A program made the position numbers and the translations under genes. A stretch of 64,000 nt of DNA from Alphaproteobacteria bacterium HGW-Alphaproteobacteria-4 (GTDB taxonomy: Bacteria > Pseudomonadota > Alphaproteobacteria > Rhodobacterales > Rhodobacteraceae), in assembly GCA_002842855.1 (NCBI GenBank), contig PHEE01000009.1:141198-205197 (forward strand), written 5' to 3'. Below the pieces are notes generated by a model. The model was given only the letters and a program-made list of their open reading frames with translations. It was not told the DNA's origin and searched no databases. Shown here in pieces: positions 56,287 through 64,000 of the stretch (its first letter is position 1; each line of letters begins with the position of its first letter).

Positions 56287-58251
56287 ATGTTGAACGAATT
56301 AGGCCATTTTGCACTGATCCTGGCCTTTGCGGTGGCGGCGGTGCAGGCCACGGTACCGCTGATCGGTGCGCATAAGGGCTGGGCGGGGTGGATGGCGGTC
56401 GGCGAACCTGCCGCCTCGGCGCACTTTCTGCTGATCGCCTTTTCCTTTGGCGCGCTGACCTGGGCCTTCGTCACCTCGGATTTTTCGCTGCAACTGGTCT
56501 ATGCCAATTCGCATACTGACAAGCCGATGCTTTACAAGATCTCGGGGGTCTGGGGGAACCACGAAGGCTCGATGCTCTTGTGGGTGCTGATCCTTGCGGG
56601 GTTTGGCGCTTCGGCCGCCTGGTTTGGCGCGGCGTTGCCGCCGCGGCTGCGCGCCCGGGTGCTTTCGGTGCAGGCGATGATCGGCGTGGCGTTTCTGGGC
56701 TTTATCATCTTTACCTCTAACCCGTTCCTGCGGATCGAATCGCCGCCCTTCAACGGGCAAGATCTGAACCCGCTTCTGCAAGACCCCGGTCTCGCCTTCC
56801 ATCCGCCCTTCCTATATCTCGGTTATGTCGGGCTTAGCATGGCCTTCAGTTTTGCGGTTGCCGCACTGATCGAGGGCCGTGTTGATGCCGCCTGGGCGCG
56901 CTGGGTGCGGCCCTGGACACTGGCGGCATGGATGTTTCTGACCGTGGGCATCGCGCTGGGCAGCTGGTGGGCGTATTACGAGCTTGGCTGGGGCGGCTTC
57001 TGGTTCTGGGACCCGGTCGAAAATGCCTCGTTCATGCCGTGGCTGCTGTCGGCGGCCCTGTTGCACTCGGCGATCGTGGTGGAAAAGCGCGAGGCCCTGA
57101 AAAGCTGGACAATCCTGCTGGCGATTCTTGCGTTCGGCTTTTCGCTGATCGGCACCTTCATCGTGCGCTCGGGCGTGATTACCTCGGTGCACAGCTTTGC
57201 ATCAGACCCGCAGCGGGGCATTTTCATTCTTGCGATTCTCGCGGTGTTTGTTGGCGGCGCGCTAACCTTGTTCGCTGCGCGGGCTGGGGCGATGCAGGCC
57301 AAGGGCGTGTTCGGCATGGTCAGCCGAGAAAGCGCGCTGGTGCTCAACAACATCTTGCTGGCCGTTGCGGCGCTGGTGGTGTTTGCGGGCACCGTCTGGC
57401 CGCTGGTGGCCGAGCTGTTCTGGGCGCGCAAACTGTCGGTAGGGGCGCCGTTCTTTGAAAAAGCCTTCACCCCCTTCATGCTGGCACTTGCAATTGCGCT
57501 GCCGATTGGCGCCGTGATGCCATGGAAACGTGCGACCTTCCTGCGCGCGCTGCGCCCGCTCTGGCCCGCCGCGCTGCTGGCGCTGGCGGTGGTGGCGCTG
57601 GTCTGGACAGTGGGCACGAACCGCTCGACCGTGGCGCTGGTTGGCGCGGGCCTGGGCAGCTGGCTGGTGTTTGGCGCGTTGTCCGAGCTTTGGCTGCGCG
57701 CGGCGCATACCCCCGCGCGCCTTGCCCGTCTGCCGCGTGCCGACTGGGGCAAGGCCTTCGCGCATGGCGGTCTTGGCATCACCTTCATCGGGATCGGCCT
57801 TTTGACTGCCTGGCAGAGCGAAGACATCCGCGTGGCGCAGATTGGCCAGCCCTTTACCGTATCGGGCTACGAGATCACGCTTGACGCGGTGGAGCGGGTG
57901 CAAGGGCCGAACTATATCTCGAGCACCGGCACCATGACGGTGCGGCAGGGTGGCAAGCTGGTGGCCACATTGCACCCCGAAAAGCGGGTCTATCCGGTGC
58001 AGGGCATGCCCACCACTGAAGCCGCAATTGACAATGGCATCTGGCGCGATGTCTACTTGGTGGTCGGCGATCCGCAGGATGGCGGCGGCTGGGCGGTGCG
58101 CACCTACATCAAGCCGTTTGCGAACTGGATCTGGGCGGGGTCGATTCTGATGGCGTTGGGCGGCCTGCTCAGCCTGTCCGACCGGCGCTACCGGGTGGCA
58201 GCGGGGGCACGCAAGGCCGCGCCACCGTTGCAGGCAACCCCGGCGGAGTGA
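56287..58251 (+). CDS. ccmF: Cytochrome c haem lyase subunit CcmF
   Basis: 654-residue inner-membrane protein with about 14 hydrophobic segments. The WWD haem-handling motif is WGGFWFWDPVENASFMPWL. GNHEGSMLLWVLIL and FTSNPFLR are further family hallmarks. It transfers haem from CcmE to apocytochromes c with CcmH. ATG 56287 is preceded by GGGAGAG. The stop overlaps the ccmH start region. Confidence 0.94.
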   Translation: MLNELGHFALILAFAVAAVQATVPLIGAHKGWAGWMAVGEPAASAHFLLIAFSFGALTWAFVTSDFSLQLVYANSHTDKPMLYKISGVWGNHEGSMLLWVLILAGFGASAAWFGAALPPRLRARVLSVQAMIGVAFLGFIIFTSNPFLRIESPPFNGQDLNPLLQDPGLAFHPPFLYLGYVGLSMAFSFAVAALIEGRVDAAWARWVRPWTLAAWMFLTVGIALGSWWAYYELGWGGFWFWDPVENASFMPWLLSAALLHSAIVVEKREALKSWTILLAILAFGFSLIGTFIVRSGVITSVHSFASDPQRGIFILAILAVFVGGALTLFAARAGAMQAKGVFGMVSRESALVLNNILLAVAALVVFAGTVWPLVAELFWARKLSVGAPFFEKAFTPFMLALAIALPIGAVMPWKRATFLRALRPLWPAALLALAVVALVWTVGTNRSTVALVGAGLGSWLVFGALSELWLRAAHTPARLARLPRADWGKAFAHGGLGITFIGIGLLTAWQSEDIRVAQIGQPFTVSGYEITLDAVERVQGPNYISSTGTMTVRQGGKLVATLHPEKRVYPVQGMPTTEAAIDNGIWRDVYLVVGDPQDGGGWAVRTYIKPFANWIWAGSILMALGGLLSLSDRRYRVAAGARKAAPPLQATPAE

Positions 58252-58712
58252 TGACAATGCTCAAACCCCTGATCCTCGCATTGGCGCTGCTTGCCACGCC
58301 GCTTTGGGCGGTCCAGCCCGATGAAGTGCTGTCCGACCCGGTGCTTGAGGCGCGCGCGAGAGAGATCTCCAAAGTGCTGCGCTGCCCCGTCTGCCAGGGC
58401 GAAAACATCGACGATTCGAATGCCGCCGTGTCGCGTGACCTGCGGCTGGTGGTGCGCGCGCGGCTGGTGGCGGGCGACGCCGACTGGCAGGTGCTTGACT
58501 ATATTACCGCGCGTTACGGCGAATATGTGCTGTTCGAGCCCGAGCCAAAGGGGGTGAACCTGATCCTCTACCTTACCGGCCCGGTGGCGCTGCTGCTTGC
58601 ACTTGGGGGTGCCGCAGTGTTTCTGCGTCGCCGCCGCCAGGGCAACACTGCGCCCGCTGTGAAACTGAGCGCCGACGAAGCCCGCCGCCTTGCTGAAATC
58701 CTGCGCGAGTGA
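58251..58712 (+). CDS. ccmH: Cytochrome c maturation thiol-disulfide protein CcmH
   Basis: 153 residues. A signal sequence (about 1-20) precedes the conserved LRCPVCQGENIDDSNA, the redox LRCxxC pair that keeps the apocytochrome CxxCH thiols reduced. A C-terminal membrane anchor lies near residues 105-125. ATG 58251 overlaps the ccmF stop (GTGATG); ATG 58257 has a better-spaced GGAG and is an alternative. Confidence 0.92.
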   Translation: MTMLKPLILALALLATPLWAVQPDEVLSDPVLEARAREISKVLRCPVCQGENIDDSNAAVSRDLRLVVRARLVAGDADWQVLDYITARYGEYVLFEPEPKGVNLILYLTGPVALLLALGGAAVFLRRRRQGNTAPAVKLSADEARRLAEILRE

Positions 58713-58780
58713 CGCGCGGTTTTGCTTTCGCTCGGGCGTGTCGCGGCTAGCATGCGCGGGTAGGCAAGGTGGGGGGCGAC

Positions 58781-59557
58781 ATGGGCTATCAGGCGATCCG
58801 GTATGAACTGGCCGATGGGGTGGCGGTCATCACGCTGGCGCGCGGGCAGGTGATGAACGCGCTCAATACAGAAATGCGTATGGAGATTACCAAGGCGCTG
58901 CGCCGCGCGGGGGCCGAGGCGCGGGTGGTGGTGTTGACCGGCGAGGGCAGGGCGTTTTGCTCGGGGCAGGATCTTGGCAGCGGTGCCGATATCGCCAACC
59001 TCGATCTGGCGCGGGTGCTGCGCGAGGAATACGAGCCGATGCTGGCCGCGATACACGATTGCCCGGTGCCGGTGATCGCGGCGGTCAATGGCGTGGCGGC
59101 GGGGGCAGGGGCCAACCTTGCGCTGGCCGCCGATGTGGTTATCGCCGCCGAAAGTGCGGGTTTCATGCAGGCGTTCACCCGCATCGGCCTGTTGCCCGAC
59201 GCGGGCGGCACCTGGGTTTTGCCGCGCCTTGTGGGGCAGGCGCGGGCGATGGGGGCCGCGCTTTTTGCCGAGCGGGTCTCGGCGCGGCAGGCGGCTGACT
59301 GGGGGATGATCTGGGAAGCCGTGCCTGACGTTGATTTCGACCACCACTGGCGTGCCCGCGCGGCGCAACTGGCCAAGGGGCCGACGCTGGCCTATCGCGC
59401 GGTGCGCAGGGCACTACAGGCGGCGGCGACAAACAGCCTGCCCGTGCAGCTGTCGCTAGAGTCGCAGCTTCAGGGCGAACTTGGCACCAGCCACGATTTT
59501 GCCGAAGGCGTCGCGGCGTTTCTGGCCAAGCGCCCGGCGGTGTTCGAGGGGCGATAG
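58781..59557 (+). CDS. Enoyl-CoA hydratase/isomerase family protein (PaaG-like)
   Basis: 258 residues of the crotonase fold. The oxyanion loop regions are FCSGQDLGSGAD and NGVAAGAGANLALAADVVI, with MQAFTRIGLLPDAGGTWVLPRLVG containing the acidic residue position. The overall pattern is closest to ring-opening epoxyphenylacetyl-CoA isomerase PaaG. Precise substrate unknown. AAGGTGGGGGG precedes ATG 58781. Cotranscription with ccmH is possible (68-bp gap). Confidence 0.87.
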   Translation: MGYQAIRYELADGVAVITLARGQVMNALNTEMRMEITKALRRAGAEARVVVLTGEGRAFCSGQDLGSGADIANLDLARVLREEYEPMLAAIHDCPVPVIAAVNGVAAGAGANLALAADVVIAAESAGFMQAFTRIGLLPDAGGTWVLPRLVGQARAMGAALFAERVSARQAADWGMIWEAVPDVDFDHHWRARAAQLAKGPTLAYRAVRRALQAAATNSLPVQLSLESQLQGELGTSHDFAEGVAAFLAKRPAVFEGR

Positions 59558-59620
59558 CCGCGCCCGTGTCGCGGCACCCGGCAGGGCCCGCCACGCCAAA
59601 CGCCCGGTCCGCAGACCGCC

Positions 59621-60565
59621 TCAGCCCAGCCAGACGAGCCGCGCTGTGGGAAACGCCGCCAGCGTAGCTACGATTTCGTCGCGGCTCATCAGACAGAAGG
59701 CGGAACTCAATGCATCGGCCAGCGCCGCTTGCGGCGCGGTCACGCTGACCAGCTGCCACGGCTGCGCCGAGGGCGCGCCGGTGGCCGGGTTCAGGATATG
59801 GCCCTGTGTGCCGGCCTCATCAAACGTGGTGCCGCGCGGCGCCGAGGATGCCAGCGCCATCTCGCGCAGCGGCACTGCGCCCGGCAAAATGGTTCCCGCG
59901 ACATCGAGCGCCACCGGCCAGGCCCCGCCATCGGGGTGGCCGCCCAAAGCGCGCATTTCGCCGGTATCGACCAGCACGTCGGTCAGCCCCTCAGCGGTCA
60001 GCAGCGCCGCCACACGGTCTGCGATGTAGCCCTGTGCCACACCGTTGAGCGTCAGCGCCATGCCGGGGCGGGCGAAGGCGATACGTTCGGCGCTGACCCG
60101 CACATCGCCCCAGCCAACCAGCGCCCGCGCCGCGGCGACCGCCTGCGGCGTGGGGGCACCGCCCGCCTCGTAGTTGTCGGCGTAAAGCCGCCAGAGCGGT
60201 TGCACGGTGGGGTCGAAACGCCCTTGGGTCGCAGTATGCACGGCGCCGCAAAGAGTGAGGCACTGCAACAGCTCAAACGGCGGGCTTTCAAGACTGCCCG
60301 CGGTGTTGAGCGCGGTCAGCGCCGAGTCGGCGCGGTAGAGGCTGAACACCCCCTCAAGCCGCGCAATCTCGGCCAGTGCGCGGCCCACGATTTGCTCGGC
60401 CTGCGGGTGCGCAAGCGTGATCGAGGCACCGGCGCCAAGGGCCACACCTTCCCAGCGGTAAAGTGGCTGGGCCTGAAGTGCCCGGCCAGCAAAGGCGCCC
60501 GCACCTACCGCGCCAGCGGCGGCGGCGGAAATGGTCAGGAAACGGCGACGGTTGAAGGTGGGCAT
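59621..60565 (-). CDS. ApbE/NosX-type FMN transferase with Tat signal
   Basis: 314 residues. Tat-type signal NRRRFLTISAAAAGAVGAG at the N-terminus directs folded export. The ApbE domain has TLNGVAQGYIADRVAALL and VDTGEMRALGG, with AASSAPRGTT-type motif ASSAPRGTTFDEAG. It attaches FMN covalently to the periplasmic domain of NosR/NirI-type partners. It starts 29 bp after the NosR-type gene, matching nosR-nosX and nirI-nirX pairs. Confidence 0.9.
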   Translation of the reverse strand: MPTFNRRRFLTISAAAAGAVGAGAFAGRALQAQPLYRWEGVALGAGASITLAHPQAEQIVGRALAEIARLEGVFSLYRADSALTALNTAGSLESPPFELLQCLTLCGAVHTATQGRFDPTVQPLWRLYADNYEAGGAPTPQAVAAARALVGWGDVRVSAERIAFARPGMALTLNGVAQGYIADRVAALLTAEGLTDVLVDTGEMRALGGHPDGGAWPVALDVAGTILPGAVPLREMALASSAPRGTTFDEAGTQGHILNPATGAPSAQPWQLVSVTAPQAALADALSSAFCLMSRDEIVATLAAFPTARLVWLG

Positions 60566-60594
60566 CTGGGATCTCCCTTTTTCCATTTGGCGGG

Positions 60595-62814
60595 TCATTC
60601 GGCGACCCTGACGGCGTGCGGGTGGTTGGCGTGGTGCGTGCGCTCGATTGCGGCACCGACGGCATGCGCCCCATGCGCCACCTTTTCGCGCCGCTTCACC
60701 TGCTTGATAACCACAGGGCAAACGGCCTTTGACTGATATTGCACCTGGCAATGCAGGCAGCTCAAGCATTCATTCGGGTTGATCTCGCCGGTCGGGTGGA
60801 TCGATTGCACCATGCATTCGTTCGCACAGATCTGGCACGGGCTGCCGCAGTCGCGGTAGCGCTTGATCCAGTCGAACATGCGGATGCGCGCGGGTATCGC
60901 CAGCGCGGCGCCCAAGGGGCAAAGGTAGCGGCAGAAGAACCGCTCGACGAAAAGCCCGATGAACAGCAAGATCGAAAGGTAAAGCGTAAATGGCCAGGCC
61001 CGCGCAAACTTGAGCGTGATCGCGGTGCGGAACGGTTCCACCTCGGCGAACTTGATCGCGGTATCAAGCGAGGTCAGCGTGACGCCAAAGAGGCCGAGAA
61101 AGATGACATATTTCATCGCCCAAAGCCGCTCGTTCAGACCCCAGGGCAAGGTCCATTGCGGAATGTGCAGCAGTTTGGCCAGCCGGTTCGAAAGCTCTTG
61201 CATGGCGCCAAACGGGCAGAGCCAGCCGCAATAGGCGCCGCGCCCCCAGAAGATCAACGCGGCGGCAACCGAGAACCACAGGATAAAGGTCATCGGGTCC
61301 ATCAGGAAGGTTTCCCAATCGAACCCGGTGCGCAGCGAGTTGGTCAGCGCCATCAGGTTGACGATCGAAAGCTGTGCGTTGGAATACCAGCCCAGAAACA
61401 CCAGCGTGGCGCTCAGGTAGCCGATGCGGAACCAGAAGGTCAGCCGCGCCGAGCGTGTCAGGTAGCCCTGAAAGAAGAAGGCGGCAGTCAGCACCGCCAG
61501 CATCACCGCCAGCCCGGCAATTTCGACGGTATTGTTTTTCCAGACGCTGTTGCGCATTGCCACCTGCGCTGCGCGTTCCTCGGCTCGGGCCTGTTCGGCG
61601 AGCATTTCGGGTGTGACCCACGGCGCGGTGATGAAGCTTGCGGGCAGGGTGAAGTCGATATCGTAGTTCAGATAGGCGCGTTCGATGGCGCCGAGGTTGC
61701 GCTGCACCAGCAGTTGCAGCCGCCACGGCTGGGTCGGGTCGAAATTGGCCAGCGCGGGTATGAACAGAATGCTGTTTTCCATCAGCGTCGGCGCGCCATC
61801 GGCTGAAATGCGAAACAGAGCTACCTGTTCGCGCGCGCTGAACTTGATGGTCTTGTCACCCTGCACCAACTCGATTCGATTGTAGATGCCGTTGTCGCGG
61901 TAGGCGGTTCCGCGCCAGCTGTATTCGCCCCGCGATGCGACCAGAATCGCATGCCCGCCTTCTTCAATCTGCGCTTTCATGGCGTCGATTTCGGATGGCC
62001 TTAGCAGCTTGTCCGCGATGCCGGGAACCGAAATAAGCGTGGTGTAAAGGTCAAGAAAAAGGTCATCCGGCGCGCCCCTGGTGGGGTAGCGGGTGGCCCA
62101 TGGGTGCTGGCCGGGCTGTGAGAAGGCCCAGTCAACGGTGGCGTTGGTCAGCTCTAACCGCTTGACAAGGCCGGCTTCCAGCAGCGCATCCCAGTCTGCC
62201 GGCGCCTCGGCGGCAGCATTGACCGTGGGGTAGGTGCCTTCCTGGCGATTGGGCAGTTCCAGCCCGCCAAGGCCCAGCGTGAAGGCGACCTTCAGACCCG
62301 AACGGATAACGGAATCGTCGACCACCCGGACCGAGACCGAAACCCCTGAAACATAGGGATATTCGCGCCCCGAGCCACCGGTCACTGCCTCGGGTTTCAG
62401 ATCGCGCCCGGCATAGCTGGCGGCCAGCTTTTTCACCGCGACTTCGCGGCTGCCACCTTGCAACAGCGGCTCTGACTGCTGCAAGATCGCGGCGCCCAGC
62501 ACCACGGCGTCGGGTGATACCGCCTCGATAATGTGGATCGGGCGGCTCGAATAGCCGATGGCCCCGACGATGTCGGAGTTCATGAAAGCGTAGCCGATGG
62601 TTTCGTTGCCCTTCAAGAGCGGCATCACCGGAATGTCATCGCGCATGGGCCCGTAGGATTCGGCGCCCTCCACCAGCTTTTCGGCCGGATAATGCGCTGC
62701 AAACTCGGGCAGCCGAGGCTTGGCCGATTGTGCACCGGCGGGAGTGGACAACGATGCAAGTGCGACCAGCACAGAGCAAAACCCGAGTCTTCGGGCTATT
62801 CGGACGAGGCGCAT
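60595..62814 (-). CDS. NosR/NirI family membrane flavo-iron-sulfur protein
   Basis: 739 residues from ATG 62814 (GGGAG upstream). Signal peptide (about 1-31), FMN-binding domain (YPYVSGVSVSVRVVDD near residue 155), six membrane segments with two CxxxCP motifs (CGWLCPFG, CRYLCPLG), and a C-terminal double [4Fe-4S] domain beginning CGSPCQICANEC and CLSCLHCQ. NosR supports N2O reductase and NirI supports nitrite reductase; no nosZDFYL or nirS is present here, so which one is undecided. The only neighbour is its ApbE partner, as in nirIX pairs. Confidence 0.9.
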   Translation of the reverse strand: MRLVRIARRLGFCSVLVALASLSTPAGAQSAKPRLPEFAAHYPAEKLVEGAESYGPMRDDIPVMPLLKGNETIGYAFMNSDIVGAIGYSSRPIHIIEAVSPDAVVLGAAILQQSEPLLQGGSREVAVKKLAASYAGRDLKPEAVTGGSGREYPYVSGVSVSVRVVDDSVIRSGLKVAFTLGLGGLELPNRQEGTYPTVNAAAEAPADWDALLEAGLVKRLELTNATVDWAFSQPGQHPWATRYPTRGAPDDLFLDLYTTLISVPGIADKLLRPSEIDAMKAQIEEGGHAILVASRGEYSWRGTAYRDNGIYNRIELVQGDKTIKFSAREQVALFRISADGAPTLMENSILFIPALANFDPTQPWRLQLLVQRNLGAIERAYLNYDIDFTLPASFITAPWVTPEMLAEQARAEERAAQVAMRNSVWKNNTVEIAGLAVMLAVLTAAFFFQGYLTRSARLTFWFRIGYLSATLVFLGWYSNAQLSIVNLMALTNSLRTGFDWETFLMDPMTFILWFSVAAALIFWGRGAYCGWLCPFGAMQELSNRLAKLLHIPQWTLPWGLNERLWAMKYVIFLGLFGVTLTSLDTAIKFAEVEPFRTAITLKFARAWPFTLYLSILLFIGLFVERFFCRYLCPLGAALAIPARIRMFDWIKRYRDCGSPCQICANECMVQSIHPTGEINPNECLSCLHCQVQYQSKAVCPVVIKQVKRREKVAHGAHAVGAAIERTHHANHPHAVRVAE

Positions 62815-62890
62815 GCAGGACTCCCTGAAGAATGCACGTTCTGCTTCCAACTCAGCCGACGAGATACCTTGTTCCGGGTCATTCAGATAC

Positions 62891-62926
62891 ATGCATTTTG
62901 CATGTTACATGCGGCATTTTTGCATG
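62891..62926. promoter_or_regulatory. CATG-rich operator region upstream of the NosR-type gene
   Basis: The stretch holds CATGCA-TTT-TGCATG (62890-62904), CATGT-T-ACATG (62901-62911) and another TGCATG, all close to the start at 62814. ATGTTACATGCGGCAT (62902-62917) matches the reverse complement of 425-440 at 15 of 16 positions. The dyads with ATGCAT half-sites recall the NsrR (Rrf2) consensus, which would make the gene respond to nitric oxide, but this is not established. Confidence 0.5.
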
Positions 62927-62950
62927 AAGCGCGCCGCAAGGAAACCGGCA

Positions 62951-63358
62951 TCAGCCGAGCCTCGGCACCTCGCCCGCGCGCCGCCCCAGATCTTCAACCC
63001 CAAGCCGCAAGCCGCGCCCAAGCCGATGCGCCAGCGCCGACCATTGTTCGGCCGGGCCGGGGGGCAGGGTTTCGCGCAGGACCGTGTCAAACAGCCCCAG
63101 CCAGACCGCGAAATGTTCGGGCAGCACATTGCCCGCGCGGCGGTGCGCCAGCATCGGGCTGCCGTCATACCCCGGCTCGCCCAGTATCGCGCCGCGCCAG
63201 AACCGCACGATCTTGGCCTCATGCGCGGGCCAATCGGTAACATGGGCAGAAAAGATCGGCCGCAGCACCGGGTGCACGCGGGTGCGGGCGTAAAAGCGCG
63301 CCACGACCCGCTCGATATCGTCGGGCGTCACGGCAATGCGGGGCGGCAGGTCGGGCAT
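62951..63358 (-). CDS. Group III truncated haemoglobin
   Basis: 135 residues of the 2-on-2 globin fold. Motifs are VVARFYARTRVHPVLRPIF and the haem-His region PMLAHRRAGNVLPEHFAVWL, with Trp in VRFWRGAILG. Group III globins bind NO and O2 and are often placed near nitrosative-stress genes. Same strand as the NosR-type gene (136-bp gap holding the operator), so it may be regulated together or read through. Confidence 0.9.
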   Translation of the reverse strand: MPDLPPRIAVTPDDIERVVARFYARTRVHPVLRPIFSAHVTDWPAHEAKIVRFWRGAILGEPGYDGSPMLAHRRAGNVLPEHFAVWLGLFDTVLRETLPPGPAEQWSALAHRLGRGLRLGVEDLGRRAGEVPRLG

Positions 63359-63583
63359 GGTTTACCTCTCGGCCTCCAGCTAACCCCCGGGGCGCTTGCA
63401 ACGCAAGGGTTGGCGCGGCCACTTTACGCGCCCAAGGCGCGCACCTATAAGGCGGGCATGACCCGGCTGGCACGCATCACGGCACGAATTACCGGCCCGG
63501 CGCTCTGACCCCAGAGCCGCCGGGAAACGCCGCCATGCCCCGGGCGCACGCCGCGCCCATCCGCCCTTGCAAGGAACGCCCGA

Positions 63584-64000
63584 ATGTGCGCCGAAACGCC
63601 CGACTACCGTAACACCGTATTTCTGCCCGAAACCGATTTTCCGATGCGCGCCGGCTTGCCCGACCGCGAACCCGCATGGCTTGCCCGCTGGGAGGAGATC
63701 GGCGTTTATGACCGCCTGCGCGAAAAGCCGGGCCGCAAGCCCTTTGTGCTGCACGATGGCCCGCCCTATGCCAACGGCCATCTGCACATCGGCCACGCGC
63801 TCAACAAGGTGCTGAAAGACATGGTGGTGCGCAGCCAGCAGATGATGGGCCATGACGCCCGCTATGTGCCCGGCTGGGATTGCCACGGCCTGCCGATCGA
63901 GTGGAAGATCGAAGAGCAATACCGCGCCCGTGGCCAGAACAAGGACGAGGTCGATATCGTTTCGTTCCGGCAGGAATGCCGCCGCTTTGCCGAAGGCTGG
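63584..64000 (+). CDS. ileS: Isoleucyl-tRNA synthetase, C-terminus cut off by window edge
   Basis: The first 139 residues are visible. Class I HIGH signature is [17 protein letters not shown], preceded by LHDG and followed by [16 protein letters not shown], typical of IleRS. AAGGA precedes ATG 63584 by about 8 bases. Charges tRNA-Ile. The region between the globin gene and this one (63359-63583) holds the two divergent promoter areas and no other gene I can support. Confidence 0.96.
   Translation, partial: MCAETPDYRNTVFLPETDFPMRAGLPDREPAWLARWEEIGVYDRLREKPGRKPFVLHDGPPYANGHLHIGHALNKVLKDMVVRSQQMMGHDARYVPGWDCHGLPIEWKIEEQYRARGQNKDEVDIVSFRQECRRFAEGW

Noticed and set aside
59621..62814. Naming the locus nosRX outright
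   Set aside because: No nosZDFYL genes are adjacent, and NirI-NirX pairs have the same architecture, so only the family can be named.

Overview
The window is GC-rich chromosomal DNA of an alphaproteobacterium, most likely family Rhodobacteraceae (Rhodobacter/Gemmobacter/Tabrizicola-like). Pointers are the phoR-pstSCAB-phoU-phoB locus with a soluble PhoR, the fused single-chain IorAB, the bolA-grxD pair behind purL, a deoC-ALDH16 pair, and a GH108 endolysin/holin pair embedded among ccm genes, as described for the gene transfer agent (GTA) lysis genes of Rhodobacter. Both ends are truncated genes: an unrecognised membrane-anchored protein on the left and ileS on the right. No tRNA, rRNA, CRISPR array or insertion sequence was recognised.

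Layout. 1-8.5 kb: a YjeF-like gene, then the phosphate regulon (phoR, three-repeat Pho box, pstS, attenuating hairpin, pstCAB, phoU, phoB). 8.6-11.8 kb: divergent katG/oxyR with a 47-bp dyad between them. 12-14.9 kb: a copper P-type ATPase carrying an apparent in-frame gap and two small unknown genes. 15.1-20.3 kb: deoC plus a two-domain ALDH16, then an ArsR-ArsC fusion with an ACR3 arsenite pump. 20.4-28.9 kb: purL-bolA-grxD, a LysR gene with a possible small RNA downstream, indolepyruvate:ferredoxin oxidoreductase and murI.

29.1-51.7 kb is the most unusual region: about twenty genes whose promoter regions carry eight copies of one palindrome of the LacI type (GCAATCGTTTGC and variants), with a lacI-family gene in the middle (39.1 kb). 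The transcription units with a site are: (a) an M24-fold protein followed by E1alpha, E1beta, a lipoyl/E3-binding protein with a degenerate catalytic domain, a succinate-semialdehyde-type dehydrogenase and a lipoyl-less E2; (b) a 3-hydroxyisobutyrate-type dehydrogenase, a GST and a DMT permease; (c) an OsmC protein; (d) the repressor; (e) an MFS permease; (f) a Liv-type ABC importer; (g) an acyl-CoA dehydrogenase-like protein, a two-subunit molybdenum hydroxylase and an alpha/beta hydrolase resembling 2,6-dihydroxypseudooxynicotine hydrolase whose nucleophile is Ala. Together these look like one undescribed catabolic regulon: import, hydroxylation, C-C cleavage, semialdehyde oxidation and 2-oxoacid decarboxylation. 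The substrate cannot be named from sequence; an N-heteroaromatic or related ring compound is a hypothesis.

52-64 kb: an AI-2E-type permease, argC, ccmE, the endolysin/holin pair, ccmF, ccmH, an enoyl-CoA hydratase, then a NosR/NirI-type membrane flavo-iron-sulfur protein with its ApbE/NosX partner and a group III truncated haemoglobin. The promoter of the NosR-type gene and that of the left-edge gene share a 16-base element (15/16 match), suggesting that the two ends of the window answer to one regulator, probably nitric-oxide- or redox-linked.
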